From contig OV277864.1 of assembly GCA_922989275.2 (NCBI GenBank), positions 50,033,550-50,097,549 of the forward strand: a stretch of DNA of 64,000 bases, read 5' to 3'. The translations under genes were made by a program, and so were the position numbers. Shown here in pieces: positions 55,373 through 64,000 of this stretch. The notes below the pieces were generated by a model. The model did not search any database, had not been told where the DNA came from, and saw only the letters and a list, made by a program, of their open reading frames with translations. The stretch is from Gari tellinella. Its lineage: Eukaryota > Mollusca > Bivalvia > Cardiida > Psammobiidae. Numbering within the stretch: the first letter of the stretch is position 1; every line of letters begins with the position of its first letter.

Positions 55373-55807
55373 TTGACAATTCACAATAAATAAAAGGGTT
55401 TGGAAGAGATATGAAGGAGAACCTGTCGCGAATATTCAGTAAACTATGCAGATCCGTATATAGGCGTGATGATAATTAAGATCAACCATTAAGCATTTTC
55501 AGTAACGTAAATTCCTAAGATTGTTACGTGTACATATGTACAAATTGCACTCCGTTACCTCTTTAGTGAATATATCTACTTTATATGTCAGGATAACCAG
55601 GGATTATGTTTTTCATTGACCGTGCCTAACATTAATCCAGCCAAAACTTCCTAAAGCTTATTGTAATGAATACCTGTTGTTCCTTATTAATCCCAACTAA
55701 ACTCTGTCTGCACATATTTAGCAAACAAAAACAAATGATAAAGTCCGAACTGTGTTAAGCGACCACTGAAAGAAGACGTGTGACATTTGTTCAAGACAGG
55801 TAACAGC

Positions 55808-56059
55808 TTAACCCTTTACCCCATAGAAGCGTCTATTAGCGCATTTAATTAATTCCTTCGCTAAAGAAAATAGTTCCAATTTATACAACCATGAACATGA
55901 ACCGTACGAAATACTTTCTATATTCTAGCAGATGGTTCCTTAAAGCAGGTTGAACGTAAAGCAGAATGCGCCTTAAGGCGCATTCTCCTTTACGTTCAAC
56001 CTGTTTTAAGTAGTCACCCATTATCAAAACTAGAAACAGGTTATTGGGTAAAGGGTTAA
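55808..56059. mobile_element. MITE-C, complete
   Basis: TTAACCCTTTACCCCATAGA and TTGGGTAAAGGGTTAA; hairpin with a TTAA apex (GCGCCTTAAGGCGC). A diverged C/I hairpin follows at 56063-56125. 55373-55807 is empty. Confidence 0.85.
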
Positions 56060-56281
56060 TACAGGATAAAAAGTAATGCAGAAAGCTCCTAAAGGAACTT
56101 CGGCGTTACTTCTATCCTACTTTAAGTTATTTCGTCTACAGAGATATCAATTTACCGTCTTCTCAATTGTCGGTCAATACACTGCGTTTTAGACAAAAGT
56201 GGGTACCTTTCTACCATATAGCATGCACTGAGGTACATATAAAACGTATTGTTCATGTATTGGGGTATTTTGTCTTATCAG

Positions 56282-56329
56282 GGGCGCCACCCGAGCCTGA
56301 TCCACAACCTTGGGTGTGGCCACCACCAG
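56282..56329 (+). CDS. STAP1-like: STAP-like adaptor, proline-rich tail exon
   Basis: Acceptor ttgtcttatcag, donor GTAAGT, 48 bases, phase 1 to phase 1. The product is (G)APPEPDPQPWVWPPP(G). Proline makes up about half of it, with a P-x-x-P pattern, so it could bind SH3 or WW partners; STAP2 also has a proline-rich C-terminal region. Exon phase agrees at both borders and both splice sites are strong, which is the main support for so short an exon. Confidence 0.82.
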
Positions 56330-56445
56330 GTAAGTTCACCAGATCCCGGGGATACCCATCCTTACTCATCGTGCCTACACCATTGTTCCTTGAATTCGGG
56401 GAAATGTCGCATACACAATTCAATCTCGATAACACCAACTCGCTT

Positions 56446-56780
56446 AACCGTTTACTCCACAGTCTGTTTCTAGTGTTACATTTATGCAACTACTTAAAGC
56501 TGGTTGAACACAAAGCAGAATGTTCCTTAATGAGCATTCTGCGTTACTTCCAACCTAAGTTTTATGCTACAACCTGGAAATACACATTTACTCACTGTGT
56601 TCTAGTGACGCACATATGCGTCCTTTACCAAAAGTGTACTTGTGAAGAGTGCACTTGTCTAATGCAAACAGTGTCATTTTGCAATATATATTAAAACAAC
56701 CCTAAATAGTCTAAAATGGACTAGCCTTTATTGTAAACTGGAATTGTCCATTGGAAGTTTCAGGGGATAAAGAGCTAAAT
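56446..56780. mobile_element. MITE-C piece followed by MITE-G piece
   Basis: gtttactccacagtctgttt and hairpin agctggttgaacacaaagca to 56575; then the MITE-G words gtgacgcacatatgcgtcc and aatggactagcctttattgt. Confidence 0.6.
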
Positions 56781-57570
56781 AGTTTATTTATGTTATGTTC
56801 AGGGCGTTTTAGGCGGGGAATATTTTACTTTAAGTGTGGAAATGATTGGAGACGTAAAAGTATGTTTTATTGAGTAATCGGTTAGATCAAACTCAACCTT
56901 ATTTCAAAGTTTGAAAGTTACTCGAAATACGGATAACCGTTCGATTTATGTGAATTCTAGTTAGTTAGTGCAGTTAAGCTGGACAAATATTCAAATTACC
57001 ATAAATTAGACTGAGGCGAGTTTTATTTTATCGAGATTCGACTGTGTACAAGAATATGTTAGGCGATGGACAAAAGCTTTTGTTTGTGTTTGAATTGTGG
57101 GCCACATGATATAGGATTATTTATGCATGCTATATACAGAGTATTGTTTTGATATGATAACGTATATTTTATATGTTATAATCTGTATATTCCACTAAAT
57201 TGGTTAAAATACCGAAGATAATTGCGAATATAGTTGTTAATGTACATGCCAAGAATTTCAGTTACAGAATTGTCTTTTCTAAATCCTTTTAGTGAAATGA
57301 TTAAAGCCAAATACAACAATGTAGTAGTTGAGTGACTACTAGTATGGCATTTACGATCAAGCAGCTATTAGGTATAGATTTATATTTTCTACGCTTGCAT
57401 GCTAAGGGCAGAACTTTAATAAACTTTAACTAATTTAATCACAGATTCGAGACACCTTACCGGTATGTACCTGCAACAAAACGTGGGAAATTTTTTGTCA
57501 CTTTGCTGTAGATGTATGGGATATGCCTCAATTTTAACTTAGCTTCTGCATTGATAACAATACATTAAAC
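56781..57570. other. Intron, nothing recognised
   Basis: No hairpin or repeat end was found. Confidence 0.5.
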
Positions 57571-57761
57571 AGAGCTCCAGATTAGAAGAGTATTTCAGAA
57601 ACTAAATTCTATATTTCTGCATTAAACCCTAATGTGTTACTACTCATTAGAATCGTCTCTTCGAGACGATTCTAATGAGTAGTAACACCATAGGATTTGG
57701 TGCTACATGAGTGAGAAAATGTTGATTTTGTTCAGTTTACTCCCTCTTAACTGGAGCCCTG
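57571..57761. mobile_element. MITE-E
   Basis: agagctccagattagaagag and ccctcttaactggagccct; perfect stem tactactcattagaatcgtc with complement. Confidence 0.82.
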
Positions 57762-57848
57762 AATACATACCCTGATTTGCAGAGATTATTCTTATACATG
57801 TATACTTGAGCACAGTTATATAACGGCAATTTGTCGTATGTATATATA

Positions 57849-58115
57849 TACAGTGGAGAAGACATTGTTCTTTTCCCAACAAATGTATAAATGGTTATCT
57901 AAAAACAAATGTGTCCATTGCAAACAGTTTGAAGCAAGATCAGACGCCGGATAACCCAGCGTCTGATCTGGCTCCAAACAGTTTGCCACTCAGATAAAAA
58001 CGAGTCGTCAATACCATTTAATTTTAAAAAACATGTGTCATTTTATAAATTTAATTGCATTTCGTTTGTGATTTGTTTCGTTTAAATGGGAAAGAATAAC
58101 GTCTTCTCCACTTTA
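57849..58115. mobile_element. MITE-A
   Basis: TACAGTGGAGAAGACATTGT and ACGTCTTCTCCACTTTA; hairpin slightly diverged around GCCGGATAACCCAGC. Confidence 0.82.
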
Positions 58116-58173
58116 GAACCAAGCGTGCGTTGAGCGTGCATCCAATATATTATACAACTAACATAGTCAATCT

Positions 58174-58401
58174 TTAACCCTTTACCCCCATGGTGTGTTT
58201 CAAGTTTTGAATACATGTGGCCACTTAAAGTAAGTTAGAATAAATGCGCATTCTGCTTTGCTTTCAGCCCTGCTGAGATATAGAAAATATTTATTATGGT
58301 GCAAATGAATGACTGTATAATGTGGAACTATTTTCGTCAGCGGAGAAATAAATTAAAGGCTTAAACAGGTGTTTTTGACTATTTATGGAGTCATGAGTTA
58401 A
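58174..58401. mobile_element. MITE-C, left arm deleted
   Basis: TTAACCCTTTACCCCCATGG and TTTATGGAGTCATGAGTTAA; the left hairpin arm is cut to cttaaagtaagttagaa. Confidence 0.7.
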
Positions 58402-58614
58402 GACAGTCCGTAGCTTGATACAGAACATATCTGTGCGTAAAGGCTTTGGGAGCTGTCTGCATTATTTTTGCATACATTTCGATGTTTCTTTCTTCAACTG
58501 CCTCGCAATACAAATTTGACTGAAGCTTAAATACTCGGTACTACATCAGGCCAACGTTAATCAGAGATTTGACATATATCTATAGACAGTGGACAGCAGT
58601 AATACTGAAAGTTC

Positions 58615-58870
58615 AGGGCTGCCATTTCTCCGGATTTTTCCGAAATCTTAGGATTTTTATTCCAACAGATGGAAGCTTAAACAGGCTGAAAGTAAAGCAG
58701 AATGCGCCTTAAGGCGCATTCTGCTTTACTTTCAACCTGCTGTAAGCACCACGTGTCTTAAAAACTAGAAAGAGACTATGGGTTAAAGGTATAATCAGGA
58801 AAATCGGGCTTGAAAAATTGAAAAATTTGAAATCTTAGGATTTTTTTATCAACTTATGGCAGGCCTGAAA
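58615..58870. mobile_element. Composite repeat copy 2 (gctgccatttctccgg)
   Basis: Same left (cagggctgccatttctccgg) and right (gaaatcttaggatt, caacttatgg) as 36714-36928, again with a MITE-C hairpin inside, here intact. Confidence 0.7.
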
Positions 58871-58907
58871 GTTCGTATATGCCCGTTCTGCTCTCTCTCT
58901 TTCAACA

Positions 58908-59125
58908 CCATACCCCTGTTTAAGATATACTCATTACATTTGCAAACAGTGCAAACCCAGATCGTATATGAGTCCTCTGGTCAGGGTCTACACACTTTGC
59001 TGATTTAAAGAAGTATTTATTAAACTATCAAGAATTACAAGTAGACTGGTACATGTTTTGGTAACTAAAAGGACCAACAAGGAAACCTAATAACCCACAA
59101 TAGTTACTTATTGTTGAAAGAGTTA
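58908..59125. mobile_element. MITE-G, worn
   Basis: atttgcaaacagtgcaaacc, then gagtcctctggtcagggtct; ends taattgttgaaagagttaa-like at 59122. Confidence 0.55.
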
Positions 59126-59176
59126 AGCAATATGATGTAGTTTTACAGATCCCCATGTTTCTTCAACAATGGCTAC

Positions 59177-59389
59177 TTAACCCTTATCCTGCGGTGATGT
59201 CGCCTGCTTCGAAATTGTCGTCTGCAAAGTTTGTTAAATTTAGATTTATACATTTTTTATGTAAAGAAACCTAAAGAAGAGTGTCAAACAGTTTGGATCT
59301 AGATCAGACGCCGCGTTACGCGGCGTCTGATCTGGATCTAAACTGTTTGCAATAATCAATAAAATCGCGACCAGCAGGCAAAGGGTTAA
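59177..59389. mobile_element. MITE-B, long-hairpin variant, complete
   Basis: TTAACCCTTATCCTGCGGTG and ACCAGCAGGCAAAGGGTTAA; hairpin gtcaaacagtttggatctag with complement, almost perfect. Confidence 0.85.
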
Positions 59390-59619
59390 CACATGCAGTT
59401 TACATGGCATTTTGTACACTGTACTTACCATTTATGGCAAAATAGTTACAGCGAATGTATTTAGTATTTACTGTGCTATAAAAAAAGCGTTTGACTGAAA
59501 ACAGAATCCCAACTGTTTTTCATTATCATTGAATGAGTTTTTCACCTTTTGCTTTTAATGGTAGATCTAGATAACCAGAATGTTTGCTGTTTTGTATAAA
59601 TTTTATACTATAAAAATGT

Positions 59620-60034
59620 CTAGCCCTTTCACTGCTTTACCCGAGTGCATTGACGTTTGCATTCAGTTTGGAGTGCATGTAACACTGCGTTTGATCAGGA
59701 TCCAAACTGTTTGACACACATATCGAGATAATTGGCAATCTAATATCAATACATTAATTAACCCATTTTCCCCACGGTCCTATATAGAGAACATATGCAA
59801 ACAGTGTGGATTCTGATCTGACGCCGCATAATACGTCTGATCAGAGTCTACACTACTTGCTGATATAAATCTCAATATAAACAAAGCTTAAATGAAAATT
59901 TAGACCAGGCACCCCTTAGATAAAAAATGGACGTATCCAATATAAAATAATTGAAGAATCCACTGGGTGCAAACGGGTTTAAGCAGCCGACAATTTTTAA
60001 TAATGCAGACGATATCATGGCAGTGAATGGGCTA
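59620..60034. mobile_element. MITE-B interrupted by a MITE-F
   Basis: The MITE-B begins tagccctttcactgcttta and resumes aagcagccgacaatttt to end atggcagtgaatgggct. The MITE-F (59758-59982, TTAACCCATTTTCCCCACGG to GTGCAAACGGGTTTAA) sits between. Confidence 0.75.
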
Positions 60035-60146
60035 GTACAGATTCTATACCAACTATTTTGTTTATTTTTTTAATGTGAGTGTTTTATATCAAAGGAGGAG
60101 TTTTATCTATAAATCATTTTTCAGCATTGTATGTTTGAAACCTATT

Positions 60147-60690
60147 TTAACCCGTATCCTGGCGTAATACAGTCAAATTTGAAAATTAAAAATATATTTA
60201 TCTATACACTTTTTTTTTTTTTTTTTTTTAAATCGAAGAAACTTAACATGTGTCAGACAGTTTGGATCGAGATCAGACGCCGCGTCACGCGGCATCTGAT
60301 CTGGATCCAAACTGTTTGCATATACATTTACCAGTCAAGCCGCGAACGGCAGAACAAGGATGAACCCTTTCACTACCAAATTGTAAGGTCTGCTTTGTTC
60401 CCTTCATCGCCATAATATCTTCTGTTTTAATACTGTGGTCTGTATTATTGTTCCAAAGCTAATTTTAAGGCAAAAAGCCTAAGCTATCAAAACGATTGTC
60501 AAACGCGGCGTCTGATCAAGATCCAAATTGTTTGCAATGTCGACAACATAGGGGGTTGGGGTGGAGAGATTAACCCCCATTCATAGCCAAATGCCCTAAA
60601 ATTGCCTTTCCAAACAGTTTGGACCCAGAGCCGAGTACATGTGCATGTAATTCGGCATTGATCAGGATCAAAATTGTTTGACAATTGAAT
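60147..60690. mobile_element. Three MITE-B copies in a row
   Basis: 60147-60362 (TTAACCCGTATCCTGGCGTA, intact hairpin, T19 run), 60363-60540 (aaccctttcactaccaaatt, one-armed hairpin) and 60590-60690 (hairpin only). Confidence 0.65.
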
Positions 60691-60934
60691 TGATTTTTCT
60701 TTTTCAGAAAAAAATCTTTTAAGAACTAAATTTCAGAAATGAAACAGAGGTAGTCTTAAGCAGAATCTCTTTTGTTAGATAGTTTTTGTTCACTTACTAG
60801 CAGTGGGACAAGAACTAACTAAGCATTTACCACCTGTTAAACGAGCCTTTTCACAAATATAAGAATCGTTTGAGTAGCAAATGAATTAAAGGTTCTTCGT
60901 TTATATATTTTTCATTTACCACACGTGTGCACAG

Positions 60935-61090
60935 GCCCAGCGCTTATAAAGCGTTTTAGTTGAATCTGAGTTCGTTCTCAAGCATTAATTTTGATTGGTT
61001 AGATTTGAGCCCAGGCTCAAATCTAACCAATCGAATGATTGAGAACGATTTCTGACTCAACTCATACACTTAAATATAAGCATGGACCCA
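60935..61090. mobile_element. MITE-K, complete fold-back
   Basis: ggcccagcgcttataaagcg and ttaaatataagcatggaccc; the stem tggttagatttgagccc with complement is perfect around the tip. Confidence 0.8.
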
Positions 61091-61129
61091 TTTGGTCTTC
61101 ACTTTCTAGCATGTTAACACCTGCATCTT

Positions 61130-61350
61130 GTAACCCTTTATAGGCGACTATCGTCGATTTATCAAACTGTTTTGATCTAAATCAATCGCCACGCGACGCG
61201 GCGTCTAATCAGTTTTCTAACTGTTTGACACGCGTATCGATATATCTTTGGCTATACTGTTTTAAATCTAGCTTTAAAACGATATTGCAAACAGCAACAT
61301 GGCGGTGAAGGTAAACGGGGGTAAAGAATACCAGCTTATTTGGCGGTGAA
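61130..61350. mobile_element. MITE-B, worn
   Basis: gtaaccctttataggcgact, hairpin arms caaactgttttgatctaaat and cagttttctaactgtttgac, and tggcggtgaaggtaaac. Confidence 0.6.
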
Positions 61351-61416
61351 AGCGTAAAGTTTGCAAATTTTGGCTTACATGTTTACATGTAACATGCACG
61401 TCCTGACAGCGTGTGA

Positions 61417-61638
61417 TACAGTGGAGAAGACGTTATTGTTTCCCAATATAGGCGTTTTCACTGCTTGGAGTCAAATCAGGCGCCGAGTAACCCGGTGCCT
61501 GATCAAGCCGCACACTGTTTGCAATTCAGATTAAAATATATAGTTAGACTTGTCAAACATTGTCTTCTTTAACATTTTATATCAATAAGTTTGCGATTAG
61601 TTTGCTTTAAACGTGAAAGAACATGTCTTTTCCACTGT
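61417..61638. mobile_element. MITE-A, worn
   Basis: TACAGTGGAGAAGACGTTAT and catgtcttttccactgtga; the left hairpin arm is shortened. Confidence 0.75.
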
Positions 61639-61770
61639 GAATATTCTCATTATGACACCTGCCGTTTTCTATAAATCCTTATCCTGTCGTAAAACTCTTT
61701 TGCTTTGAAATTGCCGTCTACATTTTTTAAATTATGTTTATAACGTCCGCAACGCAGTTGATGGTACATG

Positions 61771-61950
61771 TACAGTCGAGCAACGATATAACTACTACAT
61801 ATACTCGCTTAAATCGAACCCAACTGTATTTTAAAGTTAAATCGTGGCTAAGCCGCGTTTCAACTTTGAAATACGCGTAAGTTTTGAATTAAGCGAATTT
61901 TTGTTAACAAAATTCAGCATTTCAAAATACAGATACGCAGTTCGACTGGT
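61771..61950. mobile_element. MITE-J copy 2
   Basis: cagtcgagcaacgatata start; stem tgtattttaaagttaaatcg, tggctaagccgcgtttca; end gcagttcgactggt. Confidence 0.65.
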
Positions 61951-62777
61951 TGTAACTCTGAAATGATTTAAATAAAGCTGAGTTGCTAATAAAGTTTCGT
62001 ATTCTATCTAAATCTCTCTGCAGGGTATCGAATGGCGTAGATACATTAAGTAGATTTCATTGTATGCACGTAATCATTAAGTAAATTTTATGAAGTTGAT
62101 TTTCAAGATTTAGTTTTCTATGATTGTGAAAATAAAACAAATATAGAAAAAACGCATGTCCAAACTCACACCAGAATGCCATTTTAAACATCATAGTTCA
62201 CTTATTGCTAGTTTAGGCCCATGTTATATGTATGTACTTCATAGAAACATACATGACTTAAGTCATTAATGACTTTGTAGTTATGTTTATAGTTTACTTT
62301 ACTTTTCTGTTTGCGTTAGTATTGTTGTAGAAATAGTCACTAGGTCTATGAAATGATATTTAAGAAATTTATATCAACTTCTTAGGTTCGTATAAACATT
62401 TTTTCTAAGTTATTATATATCGGACAATTTAAAGTAAATTAGAATCCATCCACCATACCATGCTTTTAAGACAATGTACAAAAAGTAAATAAGTTTTCTT
62501 GTCCGTTTAGCCCAAACAAAACGCAAACATAATGCATTAAATGTAAATATTTGGCGTCTGATCTTGCTGTTGACGACATGTTTTAATCTGAGTGGCAATC
62601 AGTTTAGTGCTTGATCAGACGCCCGGTTGCAACAAGATAAAAGGCAAGCAGAGCGCGCCATCTGCGGATTTACAAATTAAGTCGCCATGGAGTATCTATT
62701 TTGTTTATGCTACATATATCAGTATAAATACAGTTATACAATGTTTATACAAATATAGTTCTTGTCTCTTCGTCTAG
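61951..62777. other. Intron with a worn MITE-A
   Basis: 62490-62640 retains ttttcttgtccgtttag, gcgtctgatcttgctg and gtgcttgatcagacgc of a MITE-A whose arms are scrambled. The rest is empty. Confidence 0.45.
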
Positions 62778-62870
62778 ATTACGATGACGCCGATAGACGC
62801 CATAGACAGAGATCTGGTGACGTCAGAACCGTGACGGCAGGAATCCTTAAGAAATCAAACTCAACACCAG
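62778..62870 (+). CDS. STAP1-like: STAP-like adaptor, basic tail exon (gene continues beyond window)
   Basis: Acceptor tctcttcgtctag, donor GTAAAA, 93 bases, phase 1 to phase 1. It encodes (D)YDDADRRHRQRSGDVR then TVTAGILKKSNSTP(G). Y-D-D is another acidic tyrosine site, followed by an arginine-rich run. The open donor at 62871 means at least one more coding exon lies past 62871; none with a good acceptor was seen before 64000. The C-terminal Y-x-x-Q motif known in vertebrate STAP2 cannot be checked here. Confidence 0.8.
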
Positions 62871-63138
62871 GTAAAATATTCCTTTACAATATGTTTTACA
62901 TAACGGCTAAAATGCCATTCGAAGAGTGAAAATAGATTTGAATGCCAACATTTTACAACTTTCGAATAGCAATTTTGTAATTTGCTTTATTGCACTCTGG
63001 ATGCTCTATGAGTATAACTTAGCTCATAAAAGAGTAGTAGATTGTATCAATTTTATTTTTTATTGTTTTACAATAAAGTCAGGCAAATACGACCACTCCA
63101 TAGAATGTTTTGTTTCGGAGTTTAATACAAGTAATTTC

Positions 63139-63390
63139 TTAACCCGTACACCGCCGTAACCAAAGTTGACATTGCAAAAAATTTAGATCCTGACCAGACG
63201 CCGCGTAACGCGTCGTCTGGTCAGGAACTAAACTGTTTGATACTCGTATTCATATCTCATAGGTCAAACTGATTTTAAACTTTCTTTGAAATATTAATTT
63301 AGGCAACTTAAAACAACAACAACAACCAGACGATATAATGACAGGGAATATTCTAAAGCAGACGATAAAATTTGGTGTTGAAATGGTTAA
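63139..63390. mobile_element. MITE-B
   Basis: TTAACCCGTACACCGCCGTA and TGTTGAAATGGTTAA; hairpin tttagatcctgaccagacgc with complement around GCGTAACGC. Confidence 0.78.
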
Positions 63391-63642
63391 TTCAATATGG
63401 AAATATAGCAAAGAGCTTGTGTAAGCCTTTTATGGTTTACTTTAATCAAGTTGTCTTGCACAATGAACCTGTCTTTGTCTTTGGCACAGTAAAAACAACT
63501 TCTTTAGAGTGGTCGTTATAGTGTAAATTTTGTTTGCTACTTTTATAGTTACATCATATGACCCAACAAGTACCATAACAAACCACTTAGATTTTAATCA
63601 ATAGATGTTTTTATATATGTATATGCTCCGTAGAATAGTAGT

Positions 63643-63893
63643 TTAACCCATTTATGCCAAGGAATCCACAGTGCATGCTGCAAGAAGTTAAATACATGTA
63701 TCACTTTTAAAGATGTTGAATAACCGTTACTATTGATTTTGTCAATATGCACTATTATTGTTAAACATGTAAACACGAATTCTAGCAAACAGTGATAAAA
63801 GTTAGTGAGACGCCGTAAACTACGATGTCCCATCTGGGTCTTTACTATTTGCAAGTGCATTTTCTTCTCGGCGCCTGGCATACATGGGGTAAA
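63643..63893. mobile_element. MITE-F, worn
   Basis: TTAACCCATTTATGCCAAGG and tggcatacatggggtaaa; hairpin weak (gcaaacagtgataaaag ... ctttactatttgc). Confidence 0.6.
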
Positions 63894-64000
63894 ATTGTAC
63901 AAGTATTTGACATTGTCCACGCTTCCAACAACTGGGGATCCATTGTCCACGTGGTATCCACACGTTTTTTTACTCATGCTTCAATATTTTGGCAAGAGTT

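Noticed and set aside
56167..56694. Open frame of 175 residues on the + strand
   Set aside because: It runs through intron, the real tail exon at 56282 and then MITE-C and MITE-G sequence. Only the 48-base exon has splice sites and phase agreement.
63594..63977. Minus-strand open frame of 127 residues
   Set aside because: It lies over a worn MITE-F, with no domain features and no splice context.

Overview
The window is nuclear DNA of an animal, most likely a bivalve mollusc; Dreissena or Mya-like is my guess from the look of the repeats, not from any search. It is AT-rich, has spliced GT-AG exons, and holds no bacterial-style genes. One gene is visible. Eleven supported exons plus one alternative exon on the + strand, between 29960 and 62870, keep a single open phase and encode a PH domain (29960-32954), a linker (34332-36678, 50340-50383), an SH2 domain (51367 to about 54170) and a proline-rich tail (to 62870). 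Domain order, the short linker and the SH2 residues match the signal-transducing adaptor protein (STAP1/STAP2) family. The first coding exon or exons and the last are missing: the 5' end lies upstream of 29960 (weak candidate at 22751) and the 3' end lies beyond 64000. The exons visible encode about 345 residues.

Everything else is intron or flank, and it is packed with short non-autonomous transposons. Many can be sorted by their ends. For brevity they are called MITE-A to MITE-L here. MITE-A (TACAGTGGAGAA ends, TA target), MITE-H (TACAGYGCTCCCTCTCTACAACG ends) and MITE-I (TACAGTRRAACCYCTCTA ends) look like Tc1/mariner-pogo derivatives. MITE-B, C, F and G begin TTAACCC or similar and end GGGTTAA, which fits piggyBac-type TTAA insertion. 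MITE-D, E, J, K and L are fold-back elements. Most carry a near-perfect central hairpin of 60-100 bp. One hairpin module (CAAACAGTTTGGATCC, GATCAGACGCCG) recurs in families A, B, F and H, and a second (AAAGCAGGTTGAAAGTAAAG) recurs in C and I, so modules are shared across families whose ends and target sites differ. Nesting is common and several insertions sit at or near a hairpin apex.

Layout: 1-29959 upstream flank or first intron, holding scattered MITEs, a TTAA element with a tRNA-like Pol III unit (24344-24887), a 169-bp tandem array (26553-26980) and a 415-bp LTR miniature (28894-29308). 29960-36678 PH and linker exons, with a MITE inserted into the apex of a relative (34562-34811) and a CG-rich 0.7-kb element (35242-35953). 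36679-50339 a 13.7-kb intron with an alternative exon at 44927 and an 18-bp satellite (38686-38916). 50340-56329 SH2 and tail exons. 56330-64000 last introns plus one tail exon.

The most notable object is at 28894-29308: two identical 143-bp terminal repeats with TG...CA ends, a TCTA target duplication, a tRNA-Lys-type primer-binding site and, inside each repeat, a canonical tRNA cloverleaf (anticodon GGT) followed by a T5 terminator. It resembles in principle the plant Cassandra TRIMs, which carry 5S RNA in their LTRs. All coordinates were read by eye; MITE ends may be off by a few bases.
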